64,000 nucleotides of DNA from Pelagibacteraceae bacterium AG-430-E20 (GCA_003209915.1 QCOF01000003.1:67001-131000); one strand, 5' to 3'. Counted from the first letter of the stretch, positions 1 through 13,839 are shown. Numbers and translations: made by a program. The notes: generated by a model not told the origin, from the letters alone.

Positions 1-2
1 AG

Positions 3-359
3 GATAAGGGTGAAGATTTTTTTAGAAAAGTTGAAGAGAAAGTAACACTAAAAAATTTAAAACTACACTCCTCTGTGATTTCTCTTGGTGGTGGAGCTTT
101 CATGAATGAAAATATTAGAAAAGAAGTTTTAAAGAGTCATATATCGTTTTGGCTAAACTGGGATAATAATATTTTATTGGGGAGGATAAAAAATAGTAAA
201 AAAAGACCTCTTGCGATAAACTCATCAGATGATCAAATAATTGGCTTAATTCAAGAACGCTCTACCGTTTATGAAAAAGCTTTGTTCGAAATTAAATGTG
301 ATAACTTAACTAAAAATGAAGTAGTTAATAAAATAATTAAAATTTATGAGTCAAATTAA
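3..359 (+). CDS. aroK: Shikimate kinase, C-terminal part (5' end outside window)
   Basis: The reading frame is open from the first bases of the window, so only the last ~118 residues are present. Shikimate kinase phosphorylates shikimate with ATP in the cytoplasmic chorismate pathway. Visible family features are the FRKVE helix segment, the substrate-binding SLGGGAF loop about 30 residues in, and the lid arginine in KKRPLA. A later R..VYEKA segment matches the usual C-terminal R..LY..A. The stop overlaps the start of aroB by 14 nt, the common aroK-aroB operon order, which strongly supports the call. An internal ATG near position 111 is not the start, because conserved sequence lies upstream of it. 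Confidence 0.9.
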   Translation, partial: DKGEDFFRKVEEKVTLKNLKLHSSVISLGGGAFMNENIRKEVLKSHISFWLNWDNNILLGRIKNSKKRPLAINSSDDQIIGLIQERSTVYEKALFEIKCDNLTKNEVVNKIIKIYESN

Positions 360-1452
360 ATTAAATATAGAAACAAAAACGCAAAAATATCCTATCTATA
401 TTGGAAAAAAATTATCTGCGAATATTTCTAAAATTACGAAATCCAACTCAATTAATTTTAACAAATGTCTTTTAGTTGTAGATAGTAATGTTCCTAAAAA
501 ATTTGTTTCAATTATTAAAAAATCTTTAAAAAATAAAATGAGTTATATTCATTATTTTAAAGCCAATGAATTAAATAAAAATTTGAATAGTATAAACAAG
601 ATTTTAGAAATTTTGTTAAATAAAAATTTTTCCAGGGATGACTGTTTGATATCTGTTGGAGGAGGAATTACAGGAGATATAAGTGGTTTTGCTGCAAGTC
701 TTTTTAAAAGGGGACTTAAGTTTATAAACATACCAACTACTCTTTTGTCCCAAGTTGACTCATCAATTGGTGGTAAGACCGGGGTAAATACTAAGTATGG
801 TAAAAATCTAGTTGGAAGTTTTTACCAGCCCAATCTTGTTATTTCTGATACTGAATTTTTAAAAACATTACCTAATAGAGAGATAGTTTGTGGATATGGA
901 GAAATTTTAAAACATTCAATTATTGGGAATAAAAAATTTTATAATTTTTTAAACAAACATAAAAACAAAATTTTAAATCTTACTTCTCCTTTTCTTGAAA
1001 AGGCTATTTATGAAAGTTGTAAGATTAAAAAGGCTGTAGTTGAAAAAGATGAGAAAGAAAAGGGTTTAAGAAAAATTTTAAATTTTGGTCATTCGTTTGC
1101 CCATGCTTATGAAGCGACATTAGGATTTAGCAAAAAGTTAAATCATGGAGAAGCTGTAATACTAGGAATGAAAACTGCACTAAATTTTAGTCTTAAGACA
1201 AAATTTATGAATATAAGAGAGTATTATTCCATCATAGATCATATCGATAATTCTGATTTACCATCTTCAGTAAGCAAATTTTTTGGTCCAAAAGATGTAA
1301 ACAAAATTTTAAGTTTTATGGCAAAAGATAAAAAAAATAAATCAAATAATATAAATTTGGTCTTACTCAAAAAAATTGGAGCTCCAATGATTAATAAAGA
1401 GTATTCTAAAAAAAAAATAGGTTTATTTTTAAAAATTTTTTTACAAAATTAA
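346..1452 (+). CDS. aroB: 3-dehydroquinate synthase
   Basis: This enzyme converts DAHP to 3-dehydroquinate, the second step of the shikimate pathway, using NAD+ and a divalent metal. The 368-residue length is normal. The nucleotide-binding stretch around residues 103-114 contains GGGITGD, followed by the PTTLLSQVDSSIGGKTGVN active-site segment at about 130-148. Likely metal ligands are Glu186 (GYGE), His249 (FGHSFAH) and His267 (NHGE). It is translationally coupled to aroK by a 14-nt overlap. At its 3' end it overlaps the convergent BolA-type gene by 12 nt, so no terminator separates the two. Confidence 0.97.
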   Translation: MSQIKLNIETKTQKYPIYIGKKLSANISKITKSNSINFNKCLLVVDSNVPKKFVSIIKKSLKNKMSYIHYFKANELNKNLNSINKILEILLNKNFSRDDCLISVGGGITGDISGFAASLFKRGLKFINIPTTLLSQVDSSIGGKTGVNTKYGKNLVGSFYQPNLVISDTEFLKTLPNREIVCGYGEILKHSIIGNKKFYNFLNKHKNKILNLTSPFLEKAIYESCKIKKAVVEKDEKEKGLRKILNFGHSFAHAYEATLGFSKKLNHGEAVILGMKTALNFSLKTKFMNIREYYSIIDHIDNSDLPSSVSKFFGPKDVNKILSFMAKDKKNKSNNINLVLLKKIGAPMINKEYSKKKIGLFLKIFLQN

Positions 1453-1701
1453 GATTTGTATTGAGTGAATAGATTCTTTTATCTCCTTATCTAAAATTTT
1501 ATAAATCTTCTTATTACTTTCAATCTTATTCATAGTCTTGAGTTCATTCGAAATTAAACTTATTTTCAAATGAAATTTACCTTCTTGATTACCAGCGTGA
1601 TTTTTATGAAGAAAAGATTTGTCCTCAATTTTAATATTTTCAATATTTATCTGATTTTGTAATTTTTTTTTTACAATTGCAATTAAGTCATTTATATCCA
1701 T
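1441..1701 (-). CDS. BolA family protein
   Basis: An 86-residue protein with the BolA layout: a short N-terminal helix, a FLHKNHAGNQEGKFHLKISLIS segment (given here only as its shape: His32, His35, then a beta strand with His44) and an IHSIQI terminus with His79. BolA proteins usually partner monothiol glutaredoxins in iron-sulfur or iron signalling. The usual conserved RHR..VY segment reads ESNKKIY here, so that family histidine is missing. The gene is convergent with aroB (12-nt overlap). It is divergent from the J-domain gene with only 21 nt between start codons, so promoters must be tiny or lie inside the neighbouring coding sequence. Confidence 0.82.
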   Translation of the reverse strand: MDINDLIAIVKKKLQNQINIENIKIEDKSFLHKNHAGNQEGKFHLKISLISNELKTMNKIESNKKIYKILDKEIKESIHSIQILIL

Positions 1702-1722
1702 AAATGTGATTTATTATATAGC

Positions 1723-2256
1723 ATGAAAAATATTTGTGACTGGAATAATTGTAATGAAATTGGTGAATATAAAGCGCCAGTTGAAAAAGATAATAGTAAA
1801 AAATTTAGAATGCTTTGTCTTGAGCATGTCAAGGAATTCAATAAGAATTGGAATTACTTTTCAGGTATGAATGATGACCAAGTAATGGATTTTTTAAAGT
1901 CTGACATGATATGGCATAAGCCTACTCAAAGTTTTAGCTCTTCAGATAATTTTTTTAAAGTTCTTTGGAATACAACTTTAAAAGATGAATTAGACAAGGA
2001 TAAAATAAATGGTGATTATGATCATATGCGTCAATTTAAATTTGATCATAAAGATATCAAAGCGTTTGGAATTCTTGGTATTTCCGTAGGCCTTAAGTGG
2101 AAGAAAATACAGGACAAATTCAAAGTGCTTGTGAAAAAATTCCACCCTGATATGAATTCTGGAAATAAAAAATTCGAGGAAAAACTAAAATTAATAACTT
2201 TAGCTTATACTCAGCTTAAAAATACATATAGAGATAAAATTGACTCCAAATCTTGA
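1723..2256 (+). CDS. J-domain (DnaJ-like) protein with N-terminal Cys/His cluster
   Basis: A 177-residue protein whose last third is a J domain: residues about 113-166 include the diagnostic HPD tripeptide at 141-143, followed by an amphipathic helix. J domains stimulate the ATPase of Hsp70. The N-terminus carries Cys5, Cys10, Cys32 and His35, spaced like a small zinc site. That part is an inference. It has no Gly/Phe region or classic DnaJ zinc finger, so it is a specialised co-chaperone rather than DnaJ itself. The gene overlaps cobS by 17 nt and is likely co-transcribed with cobS and cobT. Its client is unknown. Confidence 0.85.
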   Translation: MKNICDWNNCNEIGEYKAPVEKDNSKKFRMLCLEHVKEFNKNWNYFSGMNDDQVMDFLKSDMIWHKPTQSFSSSDNFFKVLWNTTLKDELDKDKINGDYDHMRQFKFDHKDIKAFGILGISVGLKWKKIQDKFKVLVKKFHPDMNSGNKKFEEKLKLITLAYTQLKNTYRDKIDSKS

Positions 2257-3214
2257 CATAAAACCAGACATCAAAGTTTCTTTGAAACAAACGTTTGGAA
2301 TAGATTCAGAGATGGAAGTTGAAGCTTTTTCAAAAAAAAATGATTACGTACCTGTAATTGATAAAAGTTATAAGTTTGATAGAGACACTACACTAGCAAT
2401 CATTTCTGGATTTTCATTTAATAAGAGGGTTTTAGTTCAAGGATATCACGGCACAGGTAAATCTACTCATATTGAACAGATAGCTGCTAGACTAAATTGG
2501 CCATGTATTCGTGTAAACCTAGATAGCCACGTTAGCCGAATAGATCTAATTGGAAAAGATGCAATTGTCTTAAAAGAAGGTAAACAAGTCACTCAATTTA
2601 ATGAAGGTATCTTACCATGGTCTATTCAAAATCCAGTTGCTCTTGTGTTTGATGAATACGATGCAGGTAGGCCTGATGTTATGTTTGTGATTCAGAGAGT
2701 TTTAGAAGCTGAAGGTAATTTTACGCTACTAGATAAAAATAAAGTAATAAGGCAAAATAAGTTTTTTAGATTATTTGCAACATCAAATACTGTAGGCTTG
2801 GGAGATACTAGTGGTCTTTATCATGGTACTCAGCAAATAAACCAAGGTCAAATGGACAGATGGAATATAGTAACTACGCTTAATTATCTTAGTCTTGATA
2901 GGGAAATGGATATTGTGTTAGCAAAAAACAAAAACTTAAATAATTCAAAAGGAAAAGAAGTAGTTTCCAACATGATTAAAGTAGCCTCTTTAACACGTAA
3001 AGGATTTATTGCAGGTGATATTTCGACAGTAATGAGTCCAAGAACCGTAATGCACTGGGCCGAAAATTCAGAGATCTTTAAAGATATTGGTTACGCCTTC
3101 AGAGTAACTTTTCTAAATAAATGTGACGATATAGAGAAAAATACTATTGCTGAGTACTATCAAAGATGTTTTGGTGAAGAATTACCTGAGTCATTGATAA
3201 ATATTCAAATTTAA
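2240..3214 (+). CDS. cobS: CobS-like AAA+ ATPase (cobaltochelatase subunit family)
   Basis: A 324-residue MoxR-type AAA+ ATPase of the CobS family, the motor subunit that with CobT drives aerobic CobN cobaltochelatase. Walker A is GYHGTGKST at residues 68-76, Walker B is LVFDEYDAG near 135-143, the sensor-1 asparagine is in ATSNT near 183, and an arginine sits at DRW (207). The start is TTG: family-conserved sequence ([19 protein letters not shown]) begins by residue 9, upstream of the first in-frame ATG at codon 25. The start lies inside the end of the J-domain gene. No cobN is in the window, so the substrate of this ATPase is uncertain. Confidence 0.9.
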   Translation: MTPNLDIKPDIKVSLKQTFGIDSEMEVEAFSKKNDYVPVIDKSYKFDRDTTLAIISGFSFNKRVLVQGYHGTGKSTHIEQIAARLNWPCIRVNLDSHVSRIDLIGKDAIVLKEGKQVTQFNEGILPWSIQNPVALVFDEYDAGRPDVMFVIQRVLEAEGNFTLLDKNKVIRQNKFFRLFATSNTVGLGDTSGLYHGTQQINQGQMDRWNIVTTLNYLSLDREMDIVLAKNKNLNNSKGKEVVSNMIKVASLTRKGFIAGDISTVMSPRTVMHWAENSEIFKDIGYAFRVTFLNKCDDIEKNTIAEYYQRCFGEELPESLINIQI

Positions 3215-5011
3215 ATGACTAGCAGAGAAAGCACCTTAAAAGAAAAATTCAGAATTGCATTAACGTCTACAGCAAAAGTTATCTCTGATGACTTTGATTT
3301 AAATAAAAAAGTTTCTGAAAAAAATAAGTCAATGGATAAAAGTCCAATAGAAATTGATAATATAAATAGTCCAAGTGATTTTATAAAATTAAGAGCAGAG
3401 ACAGACTCCTCCGCTTTAAAGAAAAAATTTTCTAATGATGCTATTTATCAAAAAAATTTACCAGGAAATAATTCTTCAAGATCACTTTACAATATTGCAG
3501 AAAAAATAAGGTATGAGGCTTTGGGTGGCCAAATGTTAAAAGGAATTGAAAAAAATTTTCATGAAAATTATTCTCAGATAATTAACAAAAAGCGTAGAGA
3601 TCAATTAAAAACTAGAGAAGATGTTAGTGTTACTGAAGCATTTGAACTCTACATGCTTAAAAATTTTCATAAAGTAAAACTTAATCCATTAACCTCAAAA
3701 ATGCTTGATTTTTGGGAAAAAGATTTTGAAAAATCTATAGAGAAACACAAAGAGTTTTTAATGGATAATCTTGAAGATCAAAATACTTATAGCTCTCGTT
3801 TTTCTCAAATTTTACAGGAGATGGATATTTTTCAAAGTGAAGAAGACCAAACTAATGAAGAAAATCAAGATCAAGGGCAAGACAATCCATCAAATGATGA
3901 CCAAAACAACGACAATGAAGATAGTAAAGATGAAAATAAAGATCAGGAAGCACAAGCTACTTTGGATGCAGATTATAATATTGATGAGTTTAATTTAGAT
4001 GAACAACTATCAGAATTAGAGTCAGAGGAACAAAGTACAGAACAAATTTTGAAAAAGAATATCGATAGTCTTGATCTTGATTATAAAATTTTTACTCCAC
4101 AATTTGATGAAATTGTTAAAGCAGAAAACTTAGAAAATGCAGATGAGGCAACTAAATTAAGAAAGAACTTGGACCAGCAACTAATAGGTTTTCAAGATGT
4201 TATTACGAAACTAGCCAATAAATTACAAAGACAGTTGCTAGCAAAACAAAACAGGGCGTGGGAATTTGATTTAGAGGAAGGATTGCTCGATAGTTCAAAA
4301 CTACCAAGAATAATAATGGATCCTTACAATTCTTTATCATTTAAAAAAGAAAAAGATTTAGATTTTAAAGATACGGTTGTCACCTTGTTAATAGACAACT
4401 CAGGTTCAATGAGAGGAAGACCTATTACAATAGCTGCTATATGTGCAGATATTTTATCAAGAACTCTTGAAAGATGTTCTGTTAAAGTCGAAATTTTAGG
4501 CTTTACCACTAAAAACTGGAAAGGTGGTCAGTCAAGAGAACTATGGGCTAAAAATTCAAAACCAAAAACTCCTGGAAGATTAAATGATTTAAGACATATA
4601 ATTTACAAAGGTGCAGATACTCACTGGAGGCAGGCAAAAAATAACTTGGGGCTGATGCTTAAAGAGGGTCTGTTAAAAGAAAATATTGATGGAGAAGCAA
4701 TAACTTGGGCATACAGTAGAATTAAAAAGAGAAAAGAAGAAAGAAAAATTTTAATGGTTATTTCAGATGGAGCTCCAGTTGATGACTCAACTCTTTCTGT
4801 TAACTCAGGTGATTTCCTTGAAAAACACCTAAAAAAAATAGTTAAATATATTGAAAATAAATCTGATATTGAAGTTTTAGCAATTGGAATAGGTCATGAT
4901 GTATCTAGATATTATGCTAAGGCAATTAAGATTACCGATGTTAATGAGTTAGGAGACGTAATGATTTCACAATTAAGTTCTCTTTTTGATAGCAAAAAAA
5001 AATATCACTAA
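3215..5011 (+). CDS. cobT: CobT-like VWA-domain protein (cobaltochelatase subunit family)
   Basis: A 598-residue partner of CobS. The C-terminal half is a von Willebrand factor A domain with an intact MIDAS motif, DNSGS at residues 394-398, and a later ISDGAPVDD loop. Between about residues 206 and 275 lies a strongly acidic Asp/Glu/Asn/Gln-rich linker, typical of CobT. The ATG directly follows the cobS stop with no spacer. The end overlaps regB by 4 nt on the opposite strand. CobS and CobT form stacked hexameric rings in vitamin B12 synthesis. Here the lack of visible B12 genes leaves room for another metal-insertion or protein-remodelling role. Confidence 0.9.
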   Translation: MTSRESTLKEKFRIALTSTAKVISDDFDLNKKVSEKNKSMDKSPIEIDNINSPSDFIKLRAETDSSALKKKFSNDAIYQKNLPGNNSSRSLYNIAEKIRYEALGGQMLKGIEKNFHENYSQIINKKRRDQLKTREDVSVTEAFELYMLKNFHKVKLNPLTSKMLDFWEKDFEKSIEKHKEFLMDNLEDQNTYSSRFSQILQEMDIFQSEEDQTNEENQDQGQDNPSNDDQNNDNEDSKDENKDQEAQATLDADYNIDEFNLDEQLSELESEEQSTEQILKKNIDSLDLDYKIFTPQFDEIVKAENLENADEATKLRKNLDQQLIGFQDVITKLANKLQRQLLAKQNRAWEFDLEEGLLDSSKLPRIIMDPYNSLSFKKEKDLDFKDTVVTLLIDNSGSMRGRPITIAAICADILSRTLERCSVKVEILGFTTKNWKGGQSRELWAKNSKPKTPGRLNDLRHIIYKGADTHWRQAKNNLGLMLKEGLLKENIDGEAITWAYSRIKKRKEERKILMVISDGAPVDDSTLSVNSGDFLEKHLKKIVKYIENKSDIEVLAIGIGHDVSRYYAKAIKITDVNELGDVMISQLSSLFDSKKKYH

Positions 5012-6288
5012 ATATTAAATAAATCTGAATTTCGCCAACTAATTATAACTTCTGCTCCGCTTCTCGTTTTAGAATTTCTAAAATTTAATGAGGCAAAATT
5101 TTTTTCTAATAAAGTTTTACCAATAAATAATCCAAGTCCTAAACCTCTTTTAGATTTTTCTTCTGAATTACTTGTTTTTAAATAAGGCTCTCCAATTTTA
5201 GGCAGAATATCTTTAGGATATCCATCCCCATCATCTTCAATTGTTATTTCAGTTATTTCACTATTACTTTTCAAATTTATAAAAATTTTATCCCTTGAAA
5301 ACTTATTTGCATTTCCAATAAAATTTCTTAATCCATAAACAATTTCAATGGATTTGGTTATTTTTTTTGGATTAGAATCCTGATCAAAGTTAAACAAAAA
5401 GTGTTTATTACTTATTTCTCTAAAAGATGAAATAATTTCTGACAAATATTCTCTTAATGTTAAATCTTTATCTATAAAATCATCTTCCTCAACTGGGTTT
5501 AAGCTCAAACGCTTTAAAATTTCATTGCATCTCTCTACTTGGCTATTTAGTAATTCTATATCTTTTTTAAATTCTTCATTGTTTTCTAATTGTTTAGCTA
5601 AATCTTGAGAAATTATTTTGATTGTAGAAAGAGGAGTACCTAAAGAGTGTGCGGCTGCAGCAGCTTGACCACCTAATGACAATAATTCATGTTCTTTTGC
5701 CATTACTTCTTCCATTTTTGATAAAGCATCTTTTCTTAAACGAGATTGTGATCCAAATGTCATTGCAAAATAGTTTAGAAAAACTAAAGCAACAATTAAG
5801 GCAATAGGTATAGAAAAATAATAATAGGGTGACACATGATAATGCTCGCTTAAAGGTGAGGGCAAATCTTTAGAATAAAAAGTAAGAATTATAATGGCAA
5901 TACCAGTTAAACCTACTAGTAATGAATTAGTTTTAAAACTTAAGTTTGATGAAGAAAATACACTCGGAATTAATAAAAATATAACAAAAGGATTAACAAT
6001 ACCTCCCGTCAAATAAAGCAAAGTACTTAATTGAATTATATCAAGAAATAAAAAAACAAAAGCAGATCTATCTGATAGTTGGGTTTTTTTATAAACATAA
6101 ATTAAATAAAAATTACTAATAACACCAAAAATTATTATAAGATTTGATAATAAAAAATTAAATTTAAAATTTAAAATTAAATATACAAAGTTTACAGCTA
6201 TGAGTTGGCCAACAATTCCAATCCATCTTAAATTTATATAGGTAGATTTTTTAAAAGAGTATTGTTTTGAAGTTTCAAAAAACTCCAT
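5008..6288 (-). CDS. regB: RegB/PrrB-type redox-sensing histidine kinase
   Basis: A 426-residue membrane sensor kinase. About six hydrophobic segments fill residues 20-175. Between them is GGIVNPF (95-101), the heptad known in RegB as the ubiquinone-binding site. The H-box is [13 protein letters not shown] with His214, the RegB variant of the phospho-acceptor motif. Cys254 in VERCNEIL sits where RegB keeps its redox-active cysteine. ATP-binding boxes follow: [15 protein letters not shown] and GLGLGLF. RegB normally phosphorylates RegA to control respiration and energy genes by redox state. No regA is adjacent. The gene starts 2 nt after gyrB and shares its stop bases with cobT. Confidence 0.88.
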   Translation of the reverse strand: MEFFETSKQYSFKKSTYINLRWIGIVGQLIAVNFVYLILNFKFNFLLSNLIIIFGVISNFYLIYVYKKTQLSDRSAFVFLFLDIIQLSTLLYLTGGIVNPFVIFLLIPSVFSSSNLSFKTNSLLVGLTGIAIIILTFYSKDLPSPLSEHYHVSPYYYFSIPIALIVALVFLNYFAMTFGSQSRLRKDALSKMEEVMAKEHELLSLGGQAAAAAHSLGTPLSTIKIISQDLAKQLENNEEFKKDIELLNSQVERCNEILKRLSLNPVEEDDFIDKDLTLREYLSEIISSFREISNKHFLFNFDQDSNPKKITKSIEIVYGLRNFIGNANKFSRDKIFINLKSNSEITEITIEDDGDGYPKDILPKIGEPYLKTSNSEEKSKRGLGLGLFIGKTLLEKNFASLNFRNSKTRSGAEVIISWRNSDLFNI

Positions 6289-6290
6289 TT

Positions 6291-8462
<2,172 letters not shown>

Positions 8463-8552
8463 TGGCGGAGAGAATGGGATTCGAACCCATGAAAGGATTG
8501 CTCCTTTACACGCTTTCCAAGCGTGCGCCTTCAACCACTCGGCCACCTCTCC
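8463..8552 (-). tRNA. tRNA-Ser (anticodon GGA)
   Basis: On the minus strand the sequence folds as a class II tRNA: acceptor GGAGAGG pairing with TCTCTCC (one G-U), D-arm TGGCCGAGTGG, anticodon stem ACGC/GCGT with loop TTGGAAA giving GGA, a long variable arm with AAGGA/TCCTT, T-loop GTTCGAATC, discriminator G and encoded CCA. The 5' end lies only 2 nt after the lepA stop codon, so it is probably cut out of the lepA transcript by RNase P. Length is 90 nt including CCA. Confidence 0.97.
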
Positions 8553-8554
8553 AT

Positions 8555-10366
8555 TTACTTTTCTTTAGAAATTTTAAGAACACCAATAAAAGCCTCTTGG
8601 GGTATTTCAACTCGTCCAAATTGTTTTGATCGAGCCTTTCCCTTTTTTTGTTTTTCTAATAGTTTTCTTTTTCTATCTGTAGCACCACCGCCGTGAATTT
8701 TTGTCAAGACGTCTTTTTTAAAACCCTTAATAGTTTCTCTTGCAATAATTTTTCCACCAATTGCAGCTTGGACAGGGATCATAAAGTTATGTCTTGGTAT
8801 AAGATCCTTCAATTTTTCACAGACTTCCCTTCCAGTTCTTTGCGCAAAATCTTTATGTATCATCATTGCTAAAGCATCAACAGGCTCAGCATTTACTAAG
8901 ATACCTAATTTAACTAAATCACCTTCTCGATGTTCTATTATTTCATAATCAAAACTGGCATAACCACTAGTCATTGATTTAAGACGATCGTTAAAATCAA
9001 AAACTACCTCATTTAAAGGAAGCTCATAATTTACAACAGCTCTATTTCCTGAATAACTTAAATTTGTTTGTATTCCTCTTTTATCCTGACACATTTTGAT
9101 TATAGATCCTAAATACTGATCTGGAGTTATAATTGTAGCTTTAATCCAAGGTTCCTCGATTATTTTTATTAATGTTGGATCTGGCAAACTGGACGGATTT
9201 TGCAAATCTACTATAGTTCCATTATTAAGATAAACTTTGTAGACAACCCCAGGCGTAGTAGTTAATAAGTTTACATCGAATTCTCTCTCTAATCTTTCAG
9301 TCACTATTTCAAGATGTAGCAAGCCCAAAAAACCACACCTAAAACCTAAACCTAAAGCTGAAGATGACTCAGGTTCAAATGAAAAACTCGCATCATTTAA
9401 TTGAAGTTTAGCCAATCCATCTTTTAGTTTTTGATATTCTGAACTATCAACAGGAAACAAGCCACAAAATACGACTGGCTTGCTAGGTTTAAATCCTGGC
9501 AGAGCATCCTTTAAAGGTTTTGTTGCATCACAAATCGTATCACCAACTTTTGTTTCTGAGAGGACTTTAATCCCTGTTGTTATAAAGCCTATTTCACCTG
9601 TATTTAATTCGTTTATGTCTGTTGGTTTAGGTGTGAAAACCCCAACTTTTTCTACAATATATTCTTGGTTGGTTGACATCATTTTAATTTTCATATTTTT
9701 CGATAATTTTCCATCAATCACTCTAACTAAAATTACCACACCTAAGTAAGTGTCATACCAACTATCGACAAGTAAACATTTTAAATCTGATGTAGTTTCT
9801 CCCTTAGGTGCAGGCAAGGTAGTTATTATTTGCTCTAAAATGTCTTCAATACCTTCTCCAGTTTTACCAGAACATGGAATAGCATTTTCAGTATCGATAC
9901 CAATAACATCCTCGATTTGTTTTTTTGTTTTTTCTAAATCTGATGCAGGTAAATCAACCTTATTTAAAACTGGAACAATTTCATGGTTCGTATCTAAAGC
10001 TTGATAAACGTTTGCCAAGGTCTGCGCTTCAACACCTTGGGTACTATCGACAATAAGAATGGAACCCTCACATGCGTAAAGTGACCTACTTACCTCATAG
10101 CTGAAATCTACGTGACCAGGTGTGTCTATGATGTTTAAAATATATTCTTTACCATCTTTTGCTTTGTAATTTAATTTTACAGTTTGAGCCTTAATTGTAA
10201 TCCCTCTCTCTCTTTCAATATCCATTGAGTCAAGAACTTGGGCTTTCATTTCTCGTTCTGTTAATCCTCCACAACTATGAATTATTCGATCAGCAATAGT
10301 AGATTTTCCGTGATCAATATGTGCAATTATTGCAAAATTTCTTATATTATCAATTTCACTGGACAT
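8555..10366 (-). CDS. lepA: Elongation factor 4 (LepA)
   Basis: A ribosomal back-translocating GTPase, 603 residues (E. coli 599). GTP-binding motifs are AHIDHGKS at 15-22 (G1), the ERGITIK segment near 51-59 (G2), DTPGHVDF at 81-88 (G3) and NKVD at 135-138 (G4). The C-terminal basic region ([20 protein letters not shown]) is characteristic of LepA and separates it from EF-G. The gene follows pheT with no spacer and runs directly into tRNA-Ser, so it belongs to the minus-strand translation operon. The stop codon is 2 nt from the tRNA 5' end. Confidence 0.97.
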   Translation of the reverse strand: MSSEIDNIRNFAIIAHIDHGKSTIADRIIHSCGGLTEREMKAQVLDSMDIERERGITIKAQTVKLNYKAKDGKEYILNIIDTPGHVDFSYEVSRSLYACEGSILIVDSTQGVEAQTLANVYQALDTNHEIVPVLNKVDLPASDLEKTKKQIEDVIGIDTENAIPCSGKTGEGIEDILEQIITTLPAPKGETTSDLKCLLVDSWYDTYLGVVILVRVIDGKLSKNMKIKMMSTNQEYIVEKVGVFTPKPTDINELNTGEIGFITTGIKVLSETKVGDTICDATKPLKDALPGFKPSKPVVFCGLFPVDSSEYQKLKDGLAKLQLNDASFSFEPESSSALGLGFRCGFLGLLHLEIVTERLEREFDVNLLTTTPGVVYKVYLNNGTIVDLQNPSSLPDPTLIKIIEEPWIKATIITPDQYLGSIIKMCQDKRGIQTNLSYSGNRAVVNYELPLNEVVFDFNDRLKSMTSGYASFDYEIIEHREGDLVKLGILVNAEPVDALAMMIHKDFAQRTGREVCEKLKDLIPRHNFMIPVQAAIGGKIIARETIKGFKKDVLTKIHGGGATDRKRKLLEKQKKGKARSKQFGRVEIPQEAFIGVLKISKEK

Positions 10367-12775
10367 TTAGGACCTAATTTTTGCGCCTGATTTAGTCTCA
10401 ACAGTTGAAATTATAAGTTTATTAATTTTTTCAAGATCACTTTCTTCTAATGTTTTTTCTGAAGATTGAATAGTTACATTGAGGGCTATAGACTTTTTGT
10501 CTTTAGGAATATTTTCACCTTCATAGACATCAAAAATTTTAACTGATTTAATTAAACTTTCATCAATGGAAGATATTATATCTATTAAATCTTGAGCTTT
10601 AAAATGTTTATCAACTACAAATGCAAAGTCTCTGTCTGATTTTTGATAGTCTGAGAACTTAAATTGAGATTTTAAGTCTTTAAGTTTAATTTTTTTATCT
10701 TTTAGGTAATCCAGATAAATCTCAAAACCAACAAGTGCTTCAGTTTTTATATCAATTTTTTTTATGATATTTGGATGAATTTCTCCAAAATAAGCCACTG
10801 GATCAATATCATCTTTATTAAGATATACAGACCCAGATTTTCCTGGATGATAATAAGAAGGTGATTTTTCTCTAACAAATAAATTTTGCCTATCATATCC
10901 AGCTTCTACTAAAGTCTGGATTACATCTTTTTTCGCATCAAATAAGTCAACCGATCTATTTTCCTCATTCCAGTTTAACCTTGATATCTTCCCTGATTTT
11001 ATAGCTCCTATCACCGTTAATTGCTCGCCAGGTTTGTTATCCTTAAAAATCGGTCCTATTTCAAAAAGGGAAACGTCTTTAAAACCTCTATCTAAATTTT
11101 TCTTAAGATAGGATGTCAAATTAGAAAATATTGAATTTCTTAAAACATCTAAGTCTGAGCTTATTGGATTTACTATTTTAATTTCTTTATAATTTTCTTT
11201 AAAAAGACTATTAAATTTTGAATCTGTGAAAGACCAAGTTACAGTTTCAAAGTATCCTTTAGATGCCACAGAGCGCTGCAAAAAATGAAAAAGTTTTTGT
11301 TGTTTATTGAGTGTAGCTTTAAACCTTGTTTTATCTGGTTCCAAAGTTCTTATATTATTGAAACCTTTTATTCTTACTATCTCTTCAACTATATCTATAG
11401 GTTGAGTTATATCTGGTCTCCAAGAAGGAATTTTTAATTCTAATTCCAATTTTTTCTTAGAAACTTCAAAGCCTAAATCTATTAAGATTTTAATAATTTC
11501 TTTATCTTTTACCTTAAAGCCTGCAATTCTCTCAAATAAAGAAATCTTAAATTTAATTTTATTTTTTTTATCTTTTTTAATTTTTTGAACATCAAACTTG
11601 CTAACTTTACCTCCACAAATTTCAGTTATTAATTTGGATGCCTTTTTTAGACCCAGTTCAACCGATTGAGGATCAATGCCCCTTTCAAATCTAAATTTGG
11701 CATCCGTATCTATGTTCAATAGTTTTGAAGTTTTCCTAATAGATCTAGGCAAAAAATATGCAGATTCTAACAAAATATTTTTTGTATTAAGTTCAGTGCC
11801 TGAACGTGTGCCTCCTATTATTCCACCTAAACCTAATACCCCAGACTTATCAGAGATAACGCACATATCGTTATCTAATTTATATTCTTTATTATCAAGA
11901 GCTTCAAAAGTTTCATCTTTTACCGAATTTCTTACAATAATTTCCTTATCGATTTTGTCTGCATCGTATGCATGGAGCGGTCTGTTTAAATCTAACATTA
12001 CATAATTAGTTATATCTACAATGGCTGAAATAGGTTTTTGACCTAATGACTCAATTTTATCTTTTAGCCATTTTGGACTTTCTTTGTTTGCTACATCTTT
12101 AATTAGGCAACTACCAAAAATAGTGCAGCCTTGATTTTTTTCTTTTGTAATAGAAACTTTAATTTTTTGAGCACCGTTATTTTTAATTTTTATATTTGAA
12201 GTATGTTTTAATTTCCCAACTCCTGCTGCTGCAAGATCTCTCGCTACTCCTCTTACCCCCAAACAATCAGGTCGGTTAGGAGTAATTGATAAATCAATAA
12301 CTTTTTCAGTATTATTTTTAAAAAAAATTTTTCCTACTTTGTCTGAATATTTATTTGACTTTAGTTCTGTTATTCCGTCACTTTCATCAGATAAATTTAA
12401 CTCAGATTCTGAACATAACATCCCATATGAAGTTACGCCCCTTATTTTACTAACTGTTAGTTTCATGTTGTTTTTTGGAATTACTGATCCAGGACCAGCA
12501 TAAACAGTCAAAAGATCTTTCTTTGCATTGGGCGCTCCACAAACAACTTTGACAGTATCTTGTTCACCAATATCAACATCACATACTTTAAGCTTGTCTG
12601 CATTTGGATGTTGCTCGGCATTTATAATTTTTGCCACTTTAAAATTATCTAAGTCGGAACTGACCTTTTCAAAGCTCTCAACTTCAAGCCCAACATCAGT
12701 CAATTTCTCAATTATTTCGCTATCCTTGAATTTTGTATCAAGGTGTTCCTTAAGCCAGCCTATTGTAAATTTCAT
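10367..12775 (-). CDS. pheT: Phenylalanyl-tRNA synthetase beta subunit
   Basis: An 802-residue beta chain of the heterotetrameric PheRS that charges tRNA-Phe. The N-terminal EMAP-like tRNA-binding domain covers about residues 40-150 and includes [13 protein letters not shown]. The B3/B4 editing region follows, with GGIIGG near residue 320, then the catalytic-like core with KFRFERGID, and the C-terminal anticodon-binding fold starting around residue 710 with [10 protein letters not shown]. The start overlaps the pheS stop as ATGA, so translation is coupled. lepA begins 1 nt after its stop. Full length, nothing missing. Confidence 0.97.
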   Translation of the reverse strand: MKFTIGWLKEHLDTKFKDSEIIEKLTDVGLEVESFEKVSSDLDNFKVAKIINAEQHPNADKLKVCDVDIGEQDTVKVVCGAPNAKKDLLTVYAGPGSVIPKNNMKLTVSKIRGVTSYGMLCSESELNLSDESDGITELKSNKYSDKVGKIFFKNNTEKVIDLSITPNRPDCLGVRGVARDLAAAGVGKLKHTSNIKIKNNGAQKIKVSITKEKNQGCTIFGSCLIKDVANKESPKWLKDKIESLGQKPISAIVDITNYVMLDLNRPLHAYDADKIDKEIIVRNSVKDETFEALDNKEYKLDNDMCVISDKSGVLGLGGIIGGTRSGTELNTKNILLESAYFLPRSIRKTSKLLNIDTDAKFRFERGIDPQSVELGLKKASKLITEICGGKVSKFDVQKIKKDKKNKIKFKISLFERIAGFKVKDKEIIKILIDLGFEVSKKKLELELKIPSWRPDITQPIDIVEEIVRIKGFNNIRTLEPDKTRFKATLNKQQKLFHFLQRSVASKGYFETVTWSFTDSKFNSLFKENYKEIKIVNPISSDLDVLRNSIFSNLTSYLKKNLDRGFKDVSLFEIGPIFKDNKPGEQLTVIGAIKSGKISRLNWNEENRSVDLFDAKKDVIQTLVEAGYDRQNLFVREKSPSYYHPGKSGSVYLNKDDIDPVAYFGEIHPNIIKKIDIKTEALVGFEIYLDYLKDKKIKLKDLKSQFKFSDYQKSDRDFAFVVDKHFKAQDLIDIISSIDESLIKSVKIFDVYEGENIPKDKKSIALNVTIQSSEKTLEESDLEKINKLIISTVETKSGAKIRS

Positions 12776-13839
12776 CTACTGAGACCTCTATAATTTGAAG
12801 GTACATCTAATGGATCAAAACCAAAATGATTTAGCCACCTATAGTCAGTCTCAAAAAAAGCTCTTAGATCGTTTATTCCATACTTAAGCATTGCCAACCT
12901 ATCTATACCAATCCCAAATGCATAGCCTTGATACTTATCTGGATTTATTTTTACATTTTTAAGTACATTTGGGTGCACCATTCCACAACCCAAAATTTCT
13001 AACCATTTATCTCCTTCTCCGATAACTATTTTACCATCCTTTAATTCATAACCAATATCAACCTCTGCTGACGGCTCTGTAAAAGGAAAGTGACTTGGTC
13101 TAAATCTCATTTTGATTTTATCTACTTCAAAAAAAGATTTTATAAAATAATCTAAGCAGCCTTTTAAATGTCCCATGTTTATATTTTTATCAATATGAAG
13201 TCCTTCTACTTGATGAAACATTGGGGCGTGAGTTTGATCACTATCAGACCTGTATGTTCTACCAGGAGCAATGATTTTAAATGGAGGTTTACCTTTTAAC
13301 ATTGTTCGTACTTGAACTGGAGATGTGTGAGTTCTTAAAAGTAATTCCTTTTTATCATCTAAATAAAAAGTATCGTGCATGTCTCTTGCTGGATGGTTAT
13401 CTGGTGTATTTAATGCTGTAAAATTATAATGCTCATTCTCTACATCTGGTCCTTCTTCAACGCTAAAACCAATTTCAGAAAAGATTGAGGATAATTCGTC
13501 TATAACTTGAGAAACAGGGTGTATCTTACCTTGTACAATATTTCTTTCAGGCAGTGTTACGTCTATCTTCTCATTCTCTAGCTTAGAATTTATTTCTTTA
13601 ATCTCTATTTCTTGAATTTTTTTATTAATTTTCTCTTGTAGCTCATCTTTTACAAAATTTAAATCTGATGCAAATTTTTTTCGTTCTTCGGCTGGTAAAG
13701 ATCCAAGATTTTTAAAAGAAGTTGAAATTTTACCATTTTTACCAAATAATTCTGATTTGATTTCATTAACGCTTTCAATGTTTAAATCCTCATTTAATCT
13801 TTCTAAAAATTCATCTTTAATTTTTTTAATATCAGACAT
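12772..13839 (-). CDS. pheS: Phenylalanyl-tRNA synthetase alpha subunit
   Basis: The 355-residue catalytic alpha chain of PheRS. After an N-terminal coiled-coil (residues ~1-90, rich in Lys and Glu) come the class II motifs: [12 protein letters not shown], the motif 2 loop [46 protein letters not shown] and motif 3 [18 protein letters not shown]. These bind ATP and phenylalanine. The gene ends in ATGA shared with pheT. It follows rplT after about 40 nt, keeping the common infC-rpmI-rplT-pheST order. Confidence 0.97.
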   Translation of the reverse strand: MSDIKKIKDEFLERLNEDLNIESVNEIKSELFGKNGKISTSFKNLGSLPAEERKKFASDLNFVKDELQEKINKKIQEIEIKEINSKLENEKIDVTLPERNIVQGKIHPVSQVIDELSSIFSEIGFSVEEGPDVENEHYNFTALNTPDNHPARDMHDTFYLDDKKELLLRTHTSPVQVRTMLKGKPPFKIIAPGRTYRSDSDQTHAPMFHQVEGLHIDKNINMGHLKGCLDYFIKSFFEVDKIKMRFRPSHFPFTEPSAEVDIGYELKDGKIVIGEGDKWLEILGCGMVHPNVLKNVKINPDKYQGYAFGIGIDRLAMLKYGINDLRAFFETDYRWLNHFGFDPLDVPSNYRGLSR

